DNA from: Rhizobium leguminosarum
GTDB lineage: Bacteria; Pseudomonadota; Alphaproteobacteria; Rhizobiales; Rhizobiaceae
Reading direction: 5' to 3'
NCBI RefSeq assembly: GCF_017876795.1
Contig: NZ_JAGIOR010000002.1
Span: 496,001 to 560,000 of the forward strand
Length of the DNA: 64,000 nt
The notes below the pieces were generated by a model that had not been told where the DNA came from, did not search any database, and saw nothing but the letters and a program-made list of their open reading frames with translations. The position numbers were made by a program, and so were the translations under genes. The first letter of the stretch is position 1. Every line of letters starts with the position of its first letter. This document shows, one piece after another, positions 8,758 through 18,223 of the stretch.

Positions 8758-10413
8758 TCATTGCCGACAATAGGCCCGTACCAGTTCAGGATCCTGCTGG
8801 AGCCCATCAAGCCAGGCAGGATCAAGCGTCGGCACTGATGAGAAGAGCAGTTGCGAATAGGGGTGCGTCGGCGCCTTCACCGTCGAGTGGGTGATTTCCT
8901 CGACCTTCCGGCCCCCATACATCACCACGATCTCGTCGCAGATCGCCTCCACGACCGAGAGGTCGTGGCTGATGAAGATGTAGGAGAGGCCGAGTTCGCG
9001 CTGCAATTCCTTGAGCAGGTCGATGACCGCGGCGGCGACCACCGTGTCGAGCGCCGAGGTAATCTCGTCGCAGAGGATCAGCTTCGGATCGGCGGCGAGC
9101 GCCCGGGCGAAGTTGACGCGCTGCTTCTGCCCGCCCGAAAGTTCTCCCGGTCGGCGATGGCGCAGATTGCGGGGCAGGCGCACCATGTCGAGCAGTTGAT
9201 CGATCCGGGCGTTTCGGGCCTGCCGATCCATGCGGTGGTAAAAAACCAGGGGCCTCGCGAGGATGTCCTCAACCGATTTTGCCGGATTGAGAGCCGTATC
9301 GGCATATTGGAAGACGATCTGCATCTCGCGCAGCTGGTCGCGCGAGCGCTCGCGGGCGCTGCGGCGCAGTTCCGTTCCGTCGAAGACGATCTTGCCGACC
9401 GCGGCCGGCAGGATGCCGGCGATGGTGCGGGCGAGCGTTGACTTGCCGCAACCGGATTCACCGATGATGCCGAGATTGCGCCCTTTTTCCACCTTCAGGC
9501 TCACATGTTCGACCGCGCGAACGAGAGGCAGGCCGTCGGCCTGGCGCTGTCCATAGCCGGCGACGAGATCGTCGATCTTCAGAAGCGGCGCCGTCGCGCT
9601 CCCTATAGCGCCTGCTGCGCCGCGCGATTTCGGCTCAAAGGCTGCGAGCAGCTCTCTGGTATAGGGATGCTTCGCGTCGTTGAGGATTTCCTTGGTGGAG
9701 CCGGTTTCCTGGGTCTCTCCGCCTTTCAACACGACGATGCGATCGGCGATCTGCGCGACAACGGCAAGGTCGTGCGAGACATAAACACCGGCTATGCCGC
9801 CCTTCTTCATGACCGACTTGAAAGCGCGCAGCACTTCGATCTGGGTCGTCACGTCGAGCGCCGTCGTCGGCTCGTCGAAGATGACCAGGCTCGGGTCGCC
9901 GATCAGCGCCATGGCCGCCGCCAGACGCTGCAGCTGACCGCCGGAAACCTGGTGGGGATAACGGCTGCCGATCGTCTCGGGTTCGGGCAGTGATAGCGCC
10001 CGAAAGAGCTCGACTGCGCGGGCACGCGCCTCGTCCGGCGACATCAACTGATGAATACGCGTGACTTCAATCACCTGGTCCATGATCGATATGGCCGGGT
10101 TGAAGGCGGCGGCGGCTGATTGCGGGACATAGGCGACTTCGGTGCCGCGTACTTTGGCGCGCTGCTTCTCGCTGAGCGTGACCATGTCCTTGCCGCCGAC
10201 CGATACACTGCCGCCGCTGATGCGACAGCCCGCACGGGTATGGCCCATCAGGGTCAGGGCGATCGTTGTTTTGCCCGAGCCGCTCTCGCCGATCAGCGCG
10301 ACGATCTCGCCCTTAGCAACGTCGAGGCTGACACCCTTGATGATCTCGACGCGTCGGCCGGAATCGGTGGTGGCCTCGATCTTCAGGTCACGGATTTCAA
10401 TGAAATTGCTCAT
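8758..10413 (-). CDS. Dipeptide/opine-type ABC transporter ATPase, DppD-DppF fusion
   Basis: A 551-aa protein with two ATPase domains, corresponding to fused DppD and DppF. First domain: Walker A GESGSGKTT (about 42-50), signature VSGGQ, Walker B LVIFDEPTTALD. Second domain: Walker A GESGCGKST (about 314-322), signature LSGGQ, Walker B LILCDEITSALD, switch His in FISHD. All catalytic motifs are present in both halves. The start ATG overlaps the stop of the upstream permease by 4 bp (10410-10413), so the genes are translationally coupled. It energises uptake by the two permeases upstream. Confidence 0.95.
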   Translation of the reverse strand: MSNFIEIRDLKIEATTDSGRRVEIIKGVSLDVAKGEIVALIGESGSGKTTIALTLMGHTRAGCRISGGSVSVGGKDMVTLSEKQRAKVRGTEVAYVPQSAAAAFNPAISIMDQVIEVTRIHQLMSPDEARARAVELFRALSLPEPETIGSRYPHQVSGGQLQRLAAAMALIGDPSLVIFDEPTTALDVTTQIEVLRAFKSVMKKGGIAGVYVSHDLAVVAQIADRIVVLKGGETQETGSTKEILNDAKHPYTRELLAAFEPKSRGAAGAIGSATAPLLKIDDLVAGYGQRQADGLPLVRAVEHVSLKVEKGRNLGIIGESGCGKSTLARTIAGILPAAVGKIVFDGTELRRSARERSRDQLREMQIVFQYADTALNPAKSVEDILARPLVFYHRMDRQARNARIDQLLDMVRLPRNLRHRRPGELSGGQKQRVNFARALAADPKLILCDEITSALDTVVAAAVIDLLKELQRELGLSYIFISHDLSVVEAICDEIVVMYGGRKVEEITHSTVKAPTHPYSQLLFSSVPTLDPAWLDGLQQDPELVRAYCRQ

Positions 10414-11276
10414 GACACACTCCGGTCGCGAATTTTATGCGGCAGGTTGTCTATCAGCAGGTTGACGCTGATCGTCAGGCTGGCGATGGCAAGTGAAGGA
10501 AACATCACGGCCGGCGCACCGAACGGCAGGCCGCCGATGTTCTCTCGCACGAGTGCACCCCAATCGGCATAGGGCGGCTGGACGCCAAGGCCCAGGAAAG
10601 AAAGGCCGGAAAGGAGAAGAACGATGAAGACGAAGCGGATCCCGAGATCGGCAAGCACCGGCCCGACGATATTGGGCAGGATTTCGGAACGAATGAGATA
10701 GAGGGTGCTTTCTCCACGGATGCGCGCAACCGTGATAAAATCCATCGCATTGATGTTGACGGCGAGCGCCCGGGCGAAACGGTAGGCGCCGGGGATGTAG
10801 ATCACCGATAACGTCATGACCAGAACCGGCACCGAGGAACCGACGGCCGCGACGACGACCAAGCCGAACAGCTTGCTCGGGATGGAATTGAGGGCGTCGA
10901 GGAGGCGGCTGAGAATCGTGTCCAGCCAGCCGCCGGCGACCGCCGCGATCATGCCGAGAACGACGCCGCTGAAGCAGGCGATCGTTACCGCCGCCAGCGA
11001 GATGCCGACCGTATACCGCGCGCCCATCAGAATCCGCGAGAGCATATCGCGGCCGAGATAGTCGGAGCCGAGCCAGAGTACCCGGCTCATTGGGCCGAAA
11101 TAGTCGAGATCGATAATCTCGCCGACGGGGTAGGGGATGATCAACGGCGCGAAGATCGCGATGAGCGCCCAGGAGAGGATGACCGCAAGGCCGATGGCTC
11201 CGACGATATTGAAGCGGTAGCCAAACCGGGTTCCAGACAGCCGGCCGGACGTCGTTTCGGAACTGGTCATGGTCAT
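10410..11276 (-). CDS. ABC transporter permease, DppC type
   Basis: A 288-aa inner-membrane permease (BPD_transp_1, DppC/OppC-like) with the N-terminal membrane anchor and WLGSDYLGRDMLSRILMGAR motif typical of DppC, and the EAA-like loop around ARIRGESTLYLIRSEILPN. About six membrane segments. It overlaps the preceding DppB-type gene by 4 bp and the following ATPase gene by 4 bp. It forms the heterodimeric channel with the 11273-12223 product. Confidence 0.93.
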   Translation of the reverse strand: MTMTSSETTSGRLSGTRFGYRFNIVGAIGLAVILSWALIAIFAPLIIPYPVGEIIDLDYFGPMSRVLWLGSDYLGRDMLSRILMGARYTVGISLAAVTIACFSGVVLGMIAAVAGGWLDTILSRLLDALNSIPSKLFGLVVVAAVGSSVPVLVMTLSVIYIPGAYRFARALAVNINAMDFITVARIRGESTLYLIRSEILPNIVGPVLADLGIRFVFIVLLLSGLSFLGLGVQPPYADWGALVRENIGGLPFGAPAVMFPSLAIASLTISVNLLIDNLPHKIRDRSVS

Positions 11277-12223
11277 CGGAGCCTCGGATTGGAAAGGATG
11301 GCGATGATGTCGGCGATGGTGATCAGCAGCAGATAGCCTAGGCAGAAGATCATCGCGCAGCTCTGGATCAGCGGCAGGTCGCGGGTGGCTACGGCATCCA
11401 GCATCAGCTTGGCGATACCGGGATAGTTGAAAATGGTCTCGACGATGATGACGCCTCCGAGCAGATAGGACAGTGAAAGTGCAACGGCATTGACGATCGG
11501 ACCCAGCGCATTGGGCAGCGCATGGCGAAAGACGATGCGTGGCCGCGAGGCCCCCTTGAGTAACGCCATCTCGACATAGGGCGTGTTGAGCGTCTCGATA
11601 ACAGCGGCGCGCGTCATGCGGATCATCTGCGCCGAGACGACGAAGGTGAGGGTGATCACCGGCATGGCATAGACGCGCAACATGTCGGCCAGGCTGTGAA
11701 TTTCATTGGCGAATGACAGTGCCGGCAGCCATTTCAGATGGACGGCGAAAATCAGCGCGGCGGAGGTCGCGACCATGAACTCCGGCACGGAGATCACGCC
11801 GATGGTGATCACGGTGACGATCCGGTCGTAAACGGTGCCGCGCAGCATCGCCGCGGTGATCCCGAGCGTCAGAGCAATCGGCACGGAGAAGAGCGCGGTA
11901 ACGCCGGCGAGTTTCAGCGTGTTGACGAAGCGGCCGGCAATGAGGTCGGCGATCGGCATTTGGTTGGCATAGGACGTGCCAAGGTCGCCCTGCAGCAGTC
12001 CGACGGACCAGCGCAGGAAACGAAAGAGCGCCGGCTCGTCGAGATGCATGGCCGTGCGAAGACCTTTGATGGCTTCCGGCGTTGCCGCCTGGCCAAGCAG
12101 GATCGTCGCCGTGTCTCCCGGCAAGAGCGTTGTCGCGAAGAACACGGCGAAGGAGACGATCAGCAGGGTGATCAGGGCGATGAGCAATCTGCTCAGCACA
12201 AGGGATAAGACCTGGTTGTTCAC
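11273..12223 (-). CDS. ABC transporter permease, DppB type
   Basis: A 316-aa permease (DppB/OppB-like): an N-terminal helix, a periplasmic loop with LPGDTATILLG and the DLGTSYANQMPIADLI segment, then five helices with the EAA loop around MALLKGASRPRIVFRHALPN. The start is GTG at 12223 with a GGGAG ribosome site. It follows the binding-protein gene after 90 bp, which contain a hairpin (12274-12299). The pair with the DppC-type permease is standard for dipeptide, nickel, opine and related importers. Confidence 0.93.
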   Translation of the reverse strand: MNNQVLSLVLSRLLIALITLLIVSFAVFFATTLLPGDTATILLGQAATPEAIKGLRTAMHLDEPALFRFLRWSVGLLQGDLGTSYANQMPIADLIAGRFVNTLKLAGVTALFSVPIALTLGITAAMLRGTVYDRIVTVITIGVISVPEFMVATSAALIFAVHLKWLPALSFANEIHSLADMLRVYAMPVITLTFVVSAQMIRMTRAAVIETLNTPYVEMALLKGASRPRIVFRHALPNALGPIVNAVALSLSYLLGGVIIVETIFNYPGIAKLMLDAVATRDLPLIQSCAMIFCLGYLLLITIADIIAILSNPRLR

Positions 12224-12273
12224 GCGCGGCTCCCTTTTGGTGTTCGAGTGGAGTTCAATCTATGAAAATGGAA

Positions 12274-12299
12274 GCCGGGGGCGCGATTGCAGCCCCGGC
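12274..12299 (-). terminator. Hairpin between binding-protein and permease genes
   Basis: GCCGGGG at 12274-12280 pairs with CCCCGGC at 12293-12299, just after the binding-protein stop on the minus strand. It has no real T-run. It probably limits read-through or protects the upstream mRNA, giving more binding protein than permease. Confidence 0.5.
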
Positions 12300-12313
12300 C
12301 CCCGGTGCTTTTA

Positions 12314-13924
12314 TCAGGCTTCGAGCCAGACATATTCGGCAAATGCGTATCCCATCTGGCCGCCGAACGGGCTGGGTTCCAAACCCTTGAGCTTGGCTGT
12401 GGTGGCATCGACATTCGAAATATAGGCTGGAATGATGGTGCCGGCTTCTTGGGCGACCATGACCTGCATCTCATTGTAGATCGCCTTGCGCTTCTCCTGG
12501 TCGAGCGTACCGCGGGCCTCGATCAGCATCTTGTCGAACTTCTCCGACTTGTATTGGCTTTCGTTCCACGGAGCGTCCGAGGTGTAGAGCAGCGAGAATA
12601 GGATATCAGGGGTCGGCCGTGGGTTGATATTGCCGAAGTGGATCGGCGCCTTGAGCCAGTAATTGTCCCAGTAGCCGTCGGATGGCACGCGCTGGACATC
12701 GAGCTTCATGCCGATTTCAGCGCCGGCGGCCTGGATGATCATCGCCATGTCGATCGAAGAGCTCGCCGCATCGGAAGCGATGATCGGAATGGATTGGCCG
12801 ACGACTCCTGCTTTTTCGAAGTGGAACTTCGCCTTCTGGGGATCGAACTCCCGGGCTTTCAGGTCCGCATTATGATAGAAGTTCGCCGGTGAAACGGGTT
12901 GGTCGTTGCCAATCTCGCCCAGACCGCGCAACGCCGACTTGACGATCTGTTCGCGGTTGACGAGAGACTTCATGCCTTCGATGAAGTCTCGCTTGTTACC
13001 GGGCTCCATATCCAGCCGCATATTGAGGTTGGTATAGTTGCCGGAGGTCGTCTTCGACAATGTGAACCCGTCGCCCTGAGCCTCGATGAGGCGCATGGAG
13101 CGTGGATTGATCGTGGCTGCGAGGTGGATATCGCCTGCAAGCAGGGCGTTGACGCGGGCATTGTCATCGCTGATCGCGAAATATTCGAAGGAATCGACGT
13201 TCGGGCCCGATTTCCAGTAGTTCTTGTTCTTGATCCCGACCGAGCGCACGCCGGGTTCGAAGACCTCCTTGACGAAAGCGCCGGTGCCATTCGCCTTCGA
13301 AAAGTCGGTCGTCCCGTCGGCAACGATCATGAAGTGATGGATCGACAGGATCGTCGGCAAGTCGGCATTTGCGTTGGCGAGCGCGATCACGACGGTCTGT
13401 TTGTCGACTGCCTTGAAGCCCGTCATTTGGGCGGCGATCTTGGCGACCTTCGAGCCGACGGAGGGGTCGAGATGGCGCTTCAGAGAGAAGACCACATCGT
13501 CGGCGGTCAGCGGCTTGCCGTCGTGAAATGTGACGCCGCTCTTCAGCTTCACCGTCCAGGTCTTCGCATCCTTGGATTCGATCGACTCGGCAAGCTCCAT
13601 CTGCGGCTTGCCGCTTTTGTCGAGGATGGTAAGGCGGTTGTAGAAGGAGCAGCACCGGACATAGTCGGTGGAGAGCGACGCCTTGGCGGGGTCGAGCGTA
13701 TCGGCCGTGGATGACGACCAGCCTGCCGCCTTCAGCGCGCCGCCGGAAACGGGCGTTGCCGCGAGCGCCTTGCTGGCACGGCCAAGTACCAGCCCGCCGG
13801 CGGACATGGCCACGCCGCCCGCGAGCATCATATGCAGCAGCTCGCGACGGGTCGCGCCACGACGGATGGCTGTTTCGACCATGGCGTCGTCAGAGCTGGT
13901 CCAATTGGTAATCTTGTTGTTCAT
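12314..13924 (-). CDS. ABC transporter substrate-binding protein, family 5, Tat-type signal
   Basis: A 536-aa periplasmic binding protein of the DppA/OppA family (SBP_bac_5). The N-terminus carries a twin-arginine-like motif (ATRRELLHMMLAGG, about 25-38) before a hydrophobic stretch and an Ala-rich cleavage region near residue 56, so export is probably by Tat. Family features include DDVVFSLKRHLDPS and the YNEMQ region near the C-terminus. It heads the transporter part of a minus-strand operon behind the HAD gene (63 bp away). The ligand is not readable; the neighbouring amine oxidase suggests an amino-acid derivative rather than an ordinary dipeptide. Confidence 0.93.
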   Translation of the reverse strand: MNNKITNWTSSDDAMVETAIRRGATRRELLHMMLAGGVAMSAGGLVLGRASKALAATPVSGGALKAAGWSSSTADTLDPAKASLSTDYVRCCSFYNRLTILDKSGKPQMELAESIESKDAKTWTVKLKSGVTFHDGKPLTADDVVFSLKRHLDPSVGSKVAKIAAQMTGFKAVDKQTVVIALANANADLPTILSIHHFMIVADGTTDFSKANGTGAFVKEVFEPGVRSVGIKNKNYWKSGPNVDSFEYFAISDDNARVNALLAGDIHLAATINPRSMRLIEAQGDGFTLSKTTSGNYTNLNMRLDMEPGNKRDFIEGMKSLVNREQIVKSALRGLGEIGNDQPVSPANFYHNADLKAREFDPQKAKFHFEKAGVVGQSIPIIASDAASSSIDMAMIIQAAGAEIGMKLDVQRVPSDGYWDNYWLKAPIHFGNINPRPTPDILFSLLYTSDAPWNESQYKSEKFDKMLIEARGTLDQEKRKAIYNEMQVMVAQEAGTIIPAYISNVDATTAKLKGLEPSPFGGQMGYAFAEYVWLEA

Positions 13925-13987
13925 CTCATTCCCCTTTTCTTCTGTGGCGGGCTGCCCGTTTCGGGCAGGCCCGATCCGGTTTTAAAG

Positions 13988-14701
13988 TCAGGCGCGTGCA
14001 GCAGCCACGGCATCTGAAAGGCCTGCCATGGACGTGAAATGGAAATCGGGTTTGGTGAACTCGACCGGCTCGATCGTACCGCCGTAACCCGGCTGGGCAT
14101 GTCGCCGCTCGATCCAGCAATTGGCCAGCCCGAGTTCCCTGGAAATCCCGATATCGTGATACTGGCTCTGGGCGACATGCAGGATGTCGTCCTTCGAATG
14201 GCCTTCCGCGGCAACGTAGGCGAAGACCGTCTCGAAGAATGCGGGATCGGGTTTTTCGGTGCCGGTATCGTCGGCCGTGAAGGCGGCATAAAAGGGATTG
14301 CCGAGTTTCTTCTCGAACAAATCGAATGCCCAGCGGCGGGCATTGGTCATCGCAACGAGGCGGTAATCCTTCGCAAGTTTGGCCAGCGCTGCGGCGCTGT
14401 CTGCAAAACCCTTCCAGCTCTTCACAGAGTCCCGTAGCCGTTCGCCATATTTTCGATCCCCGGGCAGGCCGAGCTCCGGCGCGATCGCGAGGTAAACGCG
14501 CAGGAGGTCGTCGGGAAATAGGCCGGCATCCTCGGAGTAGCGGGCTGCGCGATAGAGGCTAAGCGCCTGCTCGCCATCCACCGTGCTTCCCACCTCGGCC
14601 GCGATCTCGGCGAAGCATGCCTTGATGCCGCCCTCGAAGTCGATGAGCGTGCCGACGACGTCGAATGTCATGTATCTGAATTCCGGAAGGCTCTTGCTCA
14701 C
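13988..14701 (-). CDS. Haloacid dehalogenase-like (HAD) hydrolase
   Basis: A 237-aa hydrolase close to type II haloacid dehalogenases. Motif I is FDVVGTLIDF with the nucleophile Asp at about residue 14, motif II is in AMTNARR, and the acidic motif is DDTGTEKPDPAFF (Lys and Asp). I place the start at GTG 14701, after a GGGGAA site. The frame opens upstream to 14809, but that part lacks protein-like character. It precedes the binding-protein gene on the same strand by 63 bp, so it is probably the first gene of the importer operon. It may dephosphorylate or dehalogenate the imported compound or a product of it; no specific substrate is supported. Confidence 0.85.
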   Translation of the reverse strand: MSKSLPEFRYMTFDVVGTLIDFEGGIKACFAEIAAEVGSTVDGEQALSLYRAARYSEDAGLFPDDLLRVYLAIAPELGLPGDRKYGERLRDSVKSWKGFADSAAALAKLAKDYRLVAMTNARRWAFDLFEKKLGNPFYAAFTADDTGTEKPDPAFFETVFAYVAAEGHSKDDILHVAQSQYHDIGISRELGLANCWIERRHAQPGYGGTIEPVEFTKPDFHFTSMAGLSDAVAAARA

Positions 14702-15165
14702 GTGAATTCCCCAGTGTTCGGCTCCGGCAGGAGCGCGGTTTCTAGAAGAAGAATATTCTGTTCCCGCAGGCAGGATCGTTGTCCCGCTCTTGTATGGAAG
14801 GCCTCGCATTTGCCGGGATCCGAGCCCTTCAGTGATTGTAGTTTGTCACCTGCACCGCGCCGGATTCTCCTGAAAGGCGCCATATGGCGGCACAAAATAC
14901 CGAATCTGACAGTTTCTCGATATTATGAGGCCTGCATCGCTCACGCGTCCGCCCGTGCTGTTCATGGTTTGTTTGAAAGAGCCCTCGGGCGCTCGACAGT
15001 CATGTCTATCGTTTCGGCGCAGCACGCGGCAGCAGATGGCAAAAAATGCCATAGCCGAACGCGGGGGATGACGAGGTCAAAGCCCGCGCGATCAAGCGAC
15101 GTGATGGTAGGGGGGATCGCCGGTGGGTTCCGCTTCCGCCGCCGCTTCTGCAAACTGGAGATAGG
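14702..15165. other. 464-bp gap, no gene supported
   Basis: Separates the HAD/ABC operon from otnK, both on the minus strand, so it should hold the promoter of the HAD operon and the end of the otn transcript. A plus-strand frame (14702-15250) runs into the otnK antisense and has Arg/Ser-rich shadow composition; I do not accept it. I see no clear hairpin or promoter. Confidence 0.5.
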
Positions 15166-16449
15166 TCAGCGCATCATCGCCAGCGCTGCCGCAAAGAAAT
15201 CCTCGCCTCCGAAATTTCCCGACTTCAAAGCCAGAAGCATGTCGCCCTGAGCATTGCCGACCGTGCGCAGCACCGGCACGCCGGGCGCAATCTCCGGTCC
15301 GATCAGAAATGCCGGAATGGCTAGCCTGTCGACCGCTGCCCCCGAAGTTTCGCCGCCTGCGACCACGAGCCGCCGCACGCCTCTTGCCACCAGTTCGGCG
15401 GCGATGATCGATGTGGCGGTCTCGATCGCATGGCCGGACGCCTCTCGTCCATAAAGGGATTGCAGCCGGGACACGGTTTCGGGTGCGGCGCTCGCGGCGA
15501 CCGCGACCGGGCCTGCGGCGATGCGGTCTCCCACCCAGGAAAGCGCCGCGGCGATCTCATCCGGGCCGGCAAGCAGCCGCTCCGGGTCGAGCCGCAGGAC
15601 GGGCATCGAACGTTCGGCGATATCGAGCTGGCGCAGCGTTGCCTTGGAACAACTGCCGGCAACGATCGCTGAAAGCCCGCCCACGGGGCGAATGGCATCC
15701 GCCGGCGTTGCACCGCCGGACGATATCCGACCGGAGCGGACGAGCGCACGGGCAAGACCGAGGCCGAGCCCGGATGCCCCGGTGGACACCGGCGTTTCGA
15801 GTGCGATCTCGCCGAGCGTTTCAAGATCCCGTTCGAAAATTGCATCGGCGATCGCTGCGGTGACGCCTGCCGCGCGCAGAGCGTCGAGCCTCGCCTTGAC
15901 GGCGCCGGGTCCGGCCTCGATGGCTGCGAGATCGATCAGCCCGACAGCGCCACGCGATTGTCGCGTGAGGACCCGCACGAGATTGGCATCGTGCATGGGA
16001 TTGAGGGGATGGTCTTTGAGTGGACTTTCGTTCAACGGCTGTCCGCCGACGAAGAGATGGCCAAGATAGACGGTGCGTCCCGTTTCCGGGAAGGCTGGTG
16101 TAACCAGCACGACGCCGCCCTCCCCCGCAGCGTGGTTCAATGCCTCGGTGACCGGGCCGATATTGCCGGTATCGGTGGAATCGAAGGTCGAGCAGATCTT
16201 GTAAAGCACATGGCCCGCGCCGCGCTGGCGCAGCCATTGCTCGGCGCTGGTTGCGGACCTCACGGCGTCCGAGGTTGGGACGGAGCGGATCTTCAGGGAA
16301 ACGACGACGGCGTCTACGTCAGGCAGCGCCAGCGACGGATCGGGGATGCCGACGGTTTGCACCGTGCGCAGACCGTTCTTCGTCAGCGTGTTGGCGAGGT
16401 CGGACGCGCCCGTATAGTCGTCAGCGATTGATCCGAGCAAAATGGCCAT
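15166..16449 (-). CDS. otnK: 3-oxo-tetronate kinase OtnK (four-carbon acid sugar kinase)
   Basis: A 427-aa kinase of the DUF1537 family, which phosphorylates 3-oxo-tetronate to 3-oxo-tetronate 4-phosphate. The N-terminal domain starts with GSIADDYTGASDLANTL (about 6-22), the substrate-binding signature. The C-terminal nucleotide domain has VAGGETSGAAVDRL and GPEIAPGVP. The ATG at 16449 gives the usual family length; the open frame continues to 16734 but overlaps otnI. The stop of otnI is 2 bp away, so the genes are coupled. Together with ltnD, otnI and otnC the assignment is strong. Whether the physiological substrate is L-threonate or D-erythronate cannot be told from this gene. Confidence 0.92.
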   Translation of the reverse strand: MAILLGSIADDYTGASDLANTLTKNGLRTVQTVGIPDPSLALPDVDAVVVSLKIRSVPTSDAVRSATSAEQWLRQRGAGHVLYKICSTFDSTDTGNIGPVTEALNHAAGEGGVVLVTPAFPETGRTVYLGHLFVGGQPLNESPLKDHPLNPMHDANLVRVLTRQSRGAVGLIDLAAIEAGPGAVKARLDALRAAGVTAAIADAIFERDLETLGEIALETPVSTGASGLGLGLARALVRSGRISSGGATPADAIRPVGGLSAIVAGSCSKATLRQLDIAERSMPVLRLDPERLLAGPDEIAAALSWVGDRIAAGPVAVAASAAPETVSRLQSLYGREASGHAIETATSIIAAELVARGVRRLVVAGGETSGAAVDRLAIPAFLIGPEIAPGVPVLRTVGNAQGDMLLALKSGNFGGEDFFAAALAMMR

Positions 16450-16451
16450 TT

Positions 16452-17228
16452 CTAGCTCCGTGCAAAAGGTCTGAACCAGCCGAGGCCGTCCAGTGTGTGG
16501 CCGCGCGGGACGTATTCGCAGCCGATGAAACCGTCGTAACCCAGACTGTCGATTTCGCCGAACAGATAGGGATAGTTCAGCTCCTCCCCGTCCGGCTCGT
16601 TGCGGGACGGCACGCTGGCGATCTGGATATGGCCGGTGATCGGCAACAGACGCCGCAACGCCATCGTGACGTCGCCATGGATGATCTGACGATGATAGAT
16701 GTCGAACTGGAGTTTCAGATTGGGCAGGCCGCATTCGGCAATCAGCTTTTCGGCGGCGCCGAAGTCGTTGAGGAAATATCCCGGCATGTTACGGTCGTTG
16801 ATCGGCTCGAGCACGAGATCGATGCCTTTGTCCGCAAGCCGCCCGGCAGCATAAGTGACGGCGCGCCGGTAAGAGGAGGAGGCGTTTTCGTCACGAGGGT
16901 CGGCGATGCCTGCCATCAGGTGCAACCGCTTGACGCCGGTCGCCGCCGCATAGTCGAGTGCCCGCTCGACATCCGCTTTCAGAGCTTCGAACCGTCCGGG
17001 AAGAGCCGCGATGCCGCGCTCGCCTGCCGCCCAGTCGCCCGGCGGCAGGTTGAACAAGGCCTGCTGCAGATTGTTGCGGGCAAGCCGTTCGGCGATTGCC
17101 TCCGGCGCGGCTTCGTAAGGAAAGAGATATTCGACGGCGGAAAAACCGGCATCGGCTGCGGCGTCGAAGCGATCGAGGAATGCCCATTCGTTGAACATCA
17201 TCGTCAGGTTGGCGGCGAAAACCGGCAT
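16452..17228 (-). CDS. otnI: 2-oxo-tetronate isomerase OtnI
   Basis: A 258-aa TIM-barrel isomerase of the hydroxypyruvate isomerase (Hyi) family; it converts 2-oxo-tetronate to 3-oxo-tetronate. Metal-binding and catalytic segments are visible: LVLEPINDRNMPGY (Glu near 145), LQFDIYHRQIIHGD (Asp/His near 178-187), HIQIASVPSRNEPD, and FIGCEYVPRG near the C-terminus. The N-terminus MPVFAANLTMMFNEWAFLDR is typical of the family. It lies 14 bp after ltnD and 2 bp before otnK. Hydroxypyruvate isomerase is the only serious alternative, and the neighbouring kinase argues against it. Confidence 0.9.
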   Translation of the reverse strand: MPVFAANLTMMFNEWAFLDRFDAAADAGFSAVEYLFPYEAAPEAIAERLARNNLQQALFNLPPGDWAAGERGIAALPGRFEALKADVERALDYAAATGVKRLHLMAGIADPRDENASSSYRRAVTYAAGRLADKGIDLVLEPINDRNMPGYFLNDFGAAEKLIAECGLPNLKLQFDIYHRQIIHGDVTMALRRLLPITGHIQIASVPSRNEPDGEELNYPYLFGEIDSLGYDGFIGCEYVPRGHTLDGLGWFRPFARS

Positions 17229-17242
17229 GATTGGCGTTCCTT

Positions 17243-18187
17243 TTAAAGGCTCTGCGGTTCTTTGGTGGAACCGGGCAATTCCGCGCCGGAAAGCTGGGCA
17301 TAGAGCCGCGCGAGCGAGGAATCGTCATCACGGCCCATGCCGGCGCCGGCGGCGGCCAGATACATTTGCAGGGCTGCTGCTGCGAGTGGTACCGGATAAC
17401 GCTCGGAGCGGGCCATGTCTTGGACGATACCAAGATCCTTGACGAAAATCTCGATGCTGCTGAGCGGCGTGTAGTCTCCGGCCAGCACATGCGGCACGCG
17501 GTTTTCAAACATCCACGAATTACCGGCCGAGGCGGTGATCACTTCATAGACCTTGTCGAGGTCTAGGCCCTGCTTGGCGGCAAACGTTATCGCTTCACAG
17601 GCGGCTGCGATGTGCACCCCGGCGAGAAGCTGGTTGATCATCTTGAAGGCCGCGCCTGCTCCGGCGGCATCGCCGAGTTCGTAGACCTTGCCGGCCATGG
17701 CGTCGAGCCCCGGGCGGGCGGTGTCGAAAGCCTGTCTGGAACCGGACGCCATGATGGTCAGCTCGCCACGCGCCGCCTTGGCCGCGCCGCCCGAAATCGG
17801 TGCGTCGAGATAATGCAGGCCGAGAGCCTCCACCCGTTGTGCCAGATCGCGGGCGACGGCGGGATCCATGGTTGCCGACGAGATGAAAACGGCCCCGGGC
17901 TTCATCATCGTCGCGACGCCTTCGGGGCCGAACAACACGGCCTCGGTCTGCGCGCCGTTGACGACCACGGAGACGACGATGTCGGCGTGCTCAGCCGCGC
18001 CGGCGGGGGTCGCCGCGCCACGTCCGCCATCGGTGATGAAGCGGTCCACCGCCACCGGCGTGATGTCATATCCAACGACATCGAGCCCGGCGCGCTTCAT
18101 CGACCGGGCCATTCCGAGCCCCATGGAACCGAGACCGATCACGGCCGCGATGACGGCGGGCCCCGATTTTTCAGCAAATGGCGACAT
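17243..18187 (-). CDS. ltnD: L-threonate dehydrogenase LtnD (beta-hydroxyacid dehydrogenase family)
   Basis: A 314-aa NAD-dependent dehydrogenase that would oxidise L-threonate (or a related C4 acid) to 2-oxo-tetronate. Rossmann motif GLGSMGLGMARSMKRAG at about 19-35; substrate motif DAPISGGAAKAARGELT (about 129-145); catalytic Lys in FKMINQLLAGVH (about 184). The family also contains 3-hydroxyisobutyrate dehydrogenase and tartronate semialdehyde reductase; the context of otnI, otnK and otnC makes a tetronate substrate much more likely. D-erythronate dehydrogenase would normally be a different family, which favours L-threonate. It is preceded by the MFS gene with a hairpin and a repeat element between them. 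Confidence 0.88.
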   Translation of the reverse strand: MSPFAEKSGPAVIAAVIGLGSMGLGMARSMKRAGLDVVGYDITPVAVDRFITDGGRGAATPAGAAEHADIVVSVVVNGAQTEAVLFGPEGVATMMKPGAVFISSATMDPAVARDLAQRVEALGLHYLDAPISGGAAKAARGELTIMASGSRQAFDTARPGLDAMAGKVYELGDAAGAGAAFKMINQLLAGVHIAAACEAITFAAKQGLDLDKVYEVITASAGNSWMFENRVPHVLAGDYTPLSSIEIFVKDLGIVQDMARSERYPVPLAAAALQMYLAAAGAGMGRDDDSSLARLYAQLSGAELPGSTKEPQSL

Positions 18188-18223
18188 GAGGAGGTTCTCC
18201 AGTCTTGTGAGAAAAAGTCTGTG

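Noticed and set aside
14702..15250. 182-aa plus-strand frame in the gap before otnK
   Set aside because: Arg/Ser/Cys-rich with no ribosome site, and it runs into the antisense of otnK.
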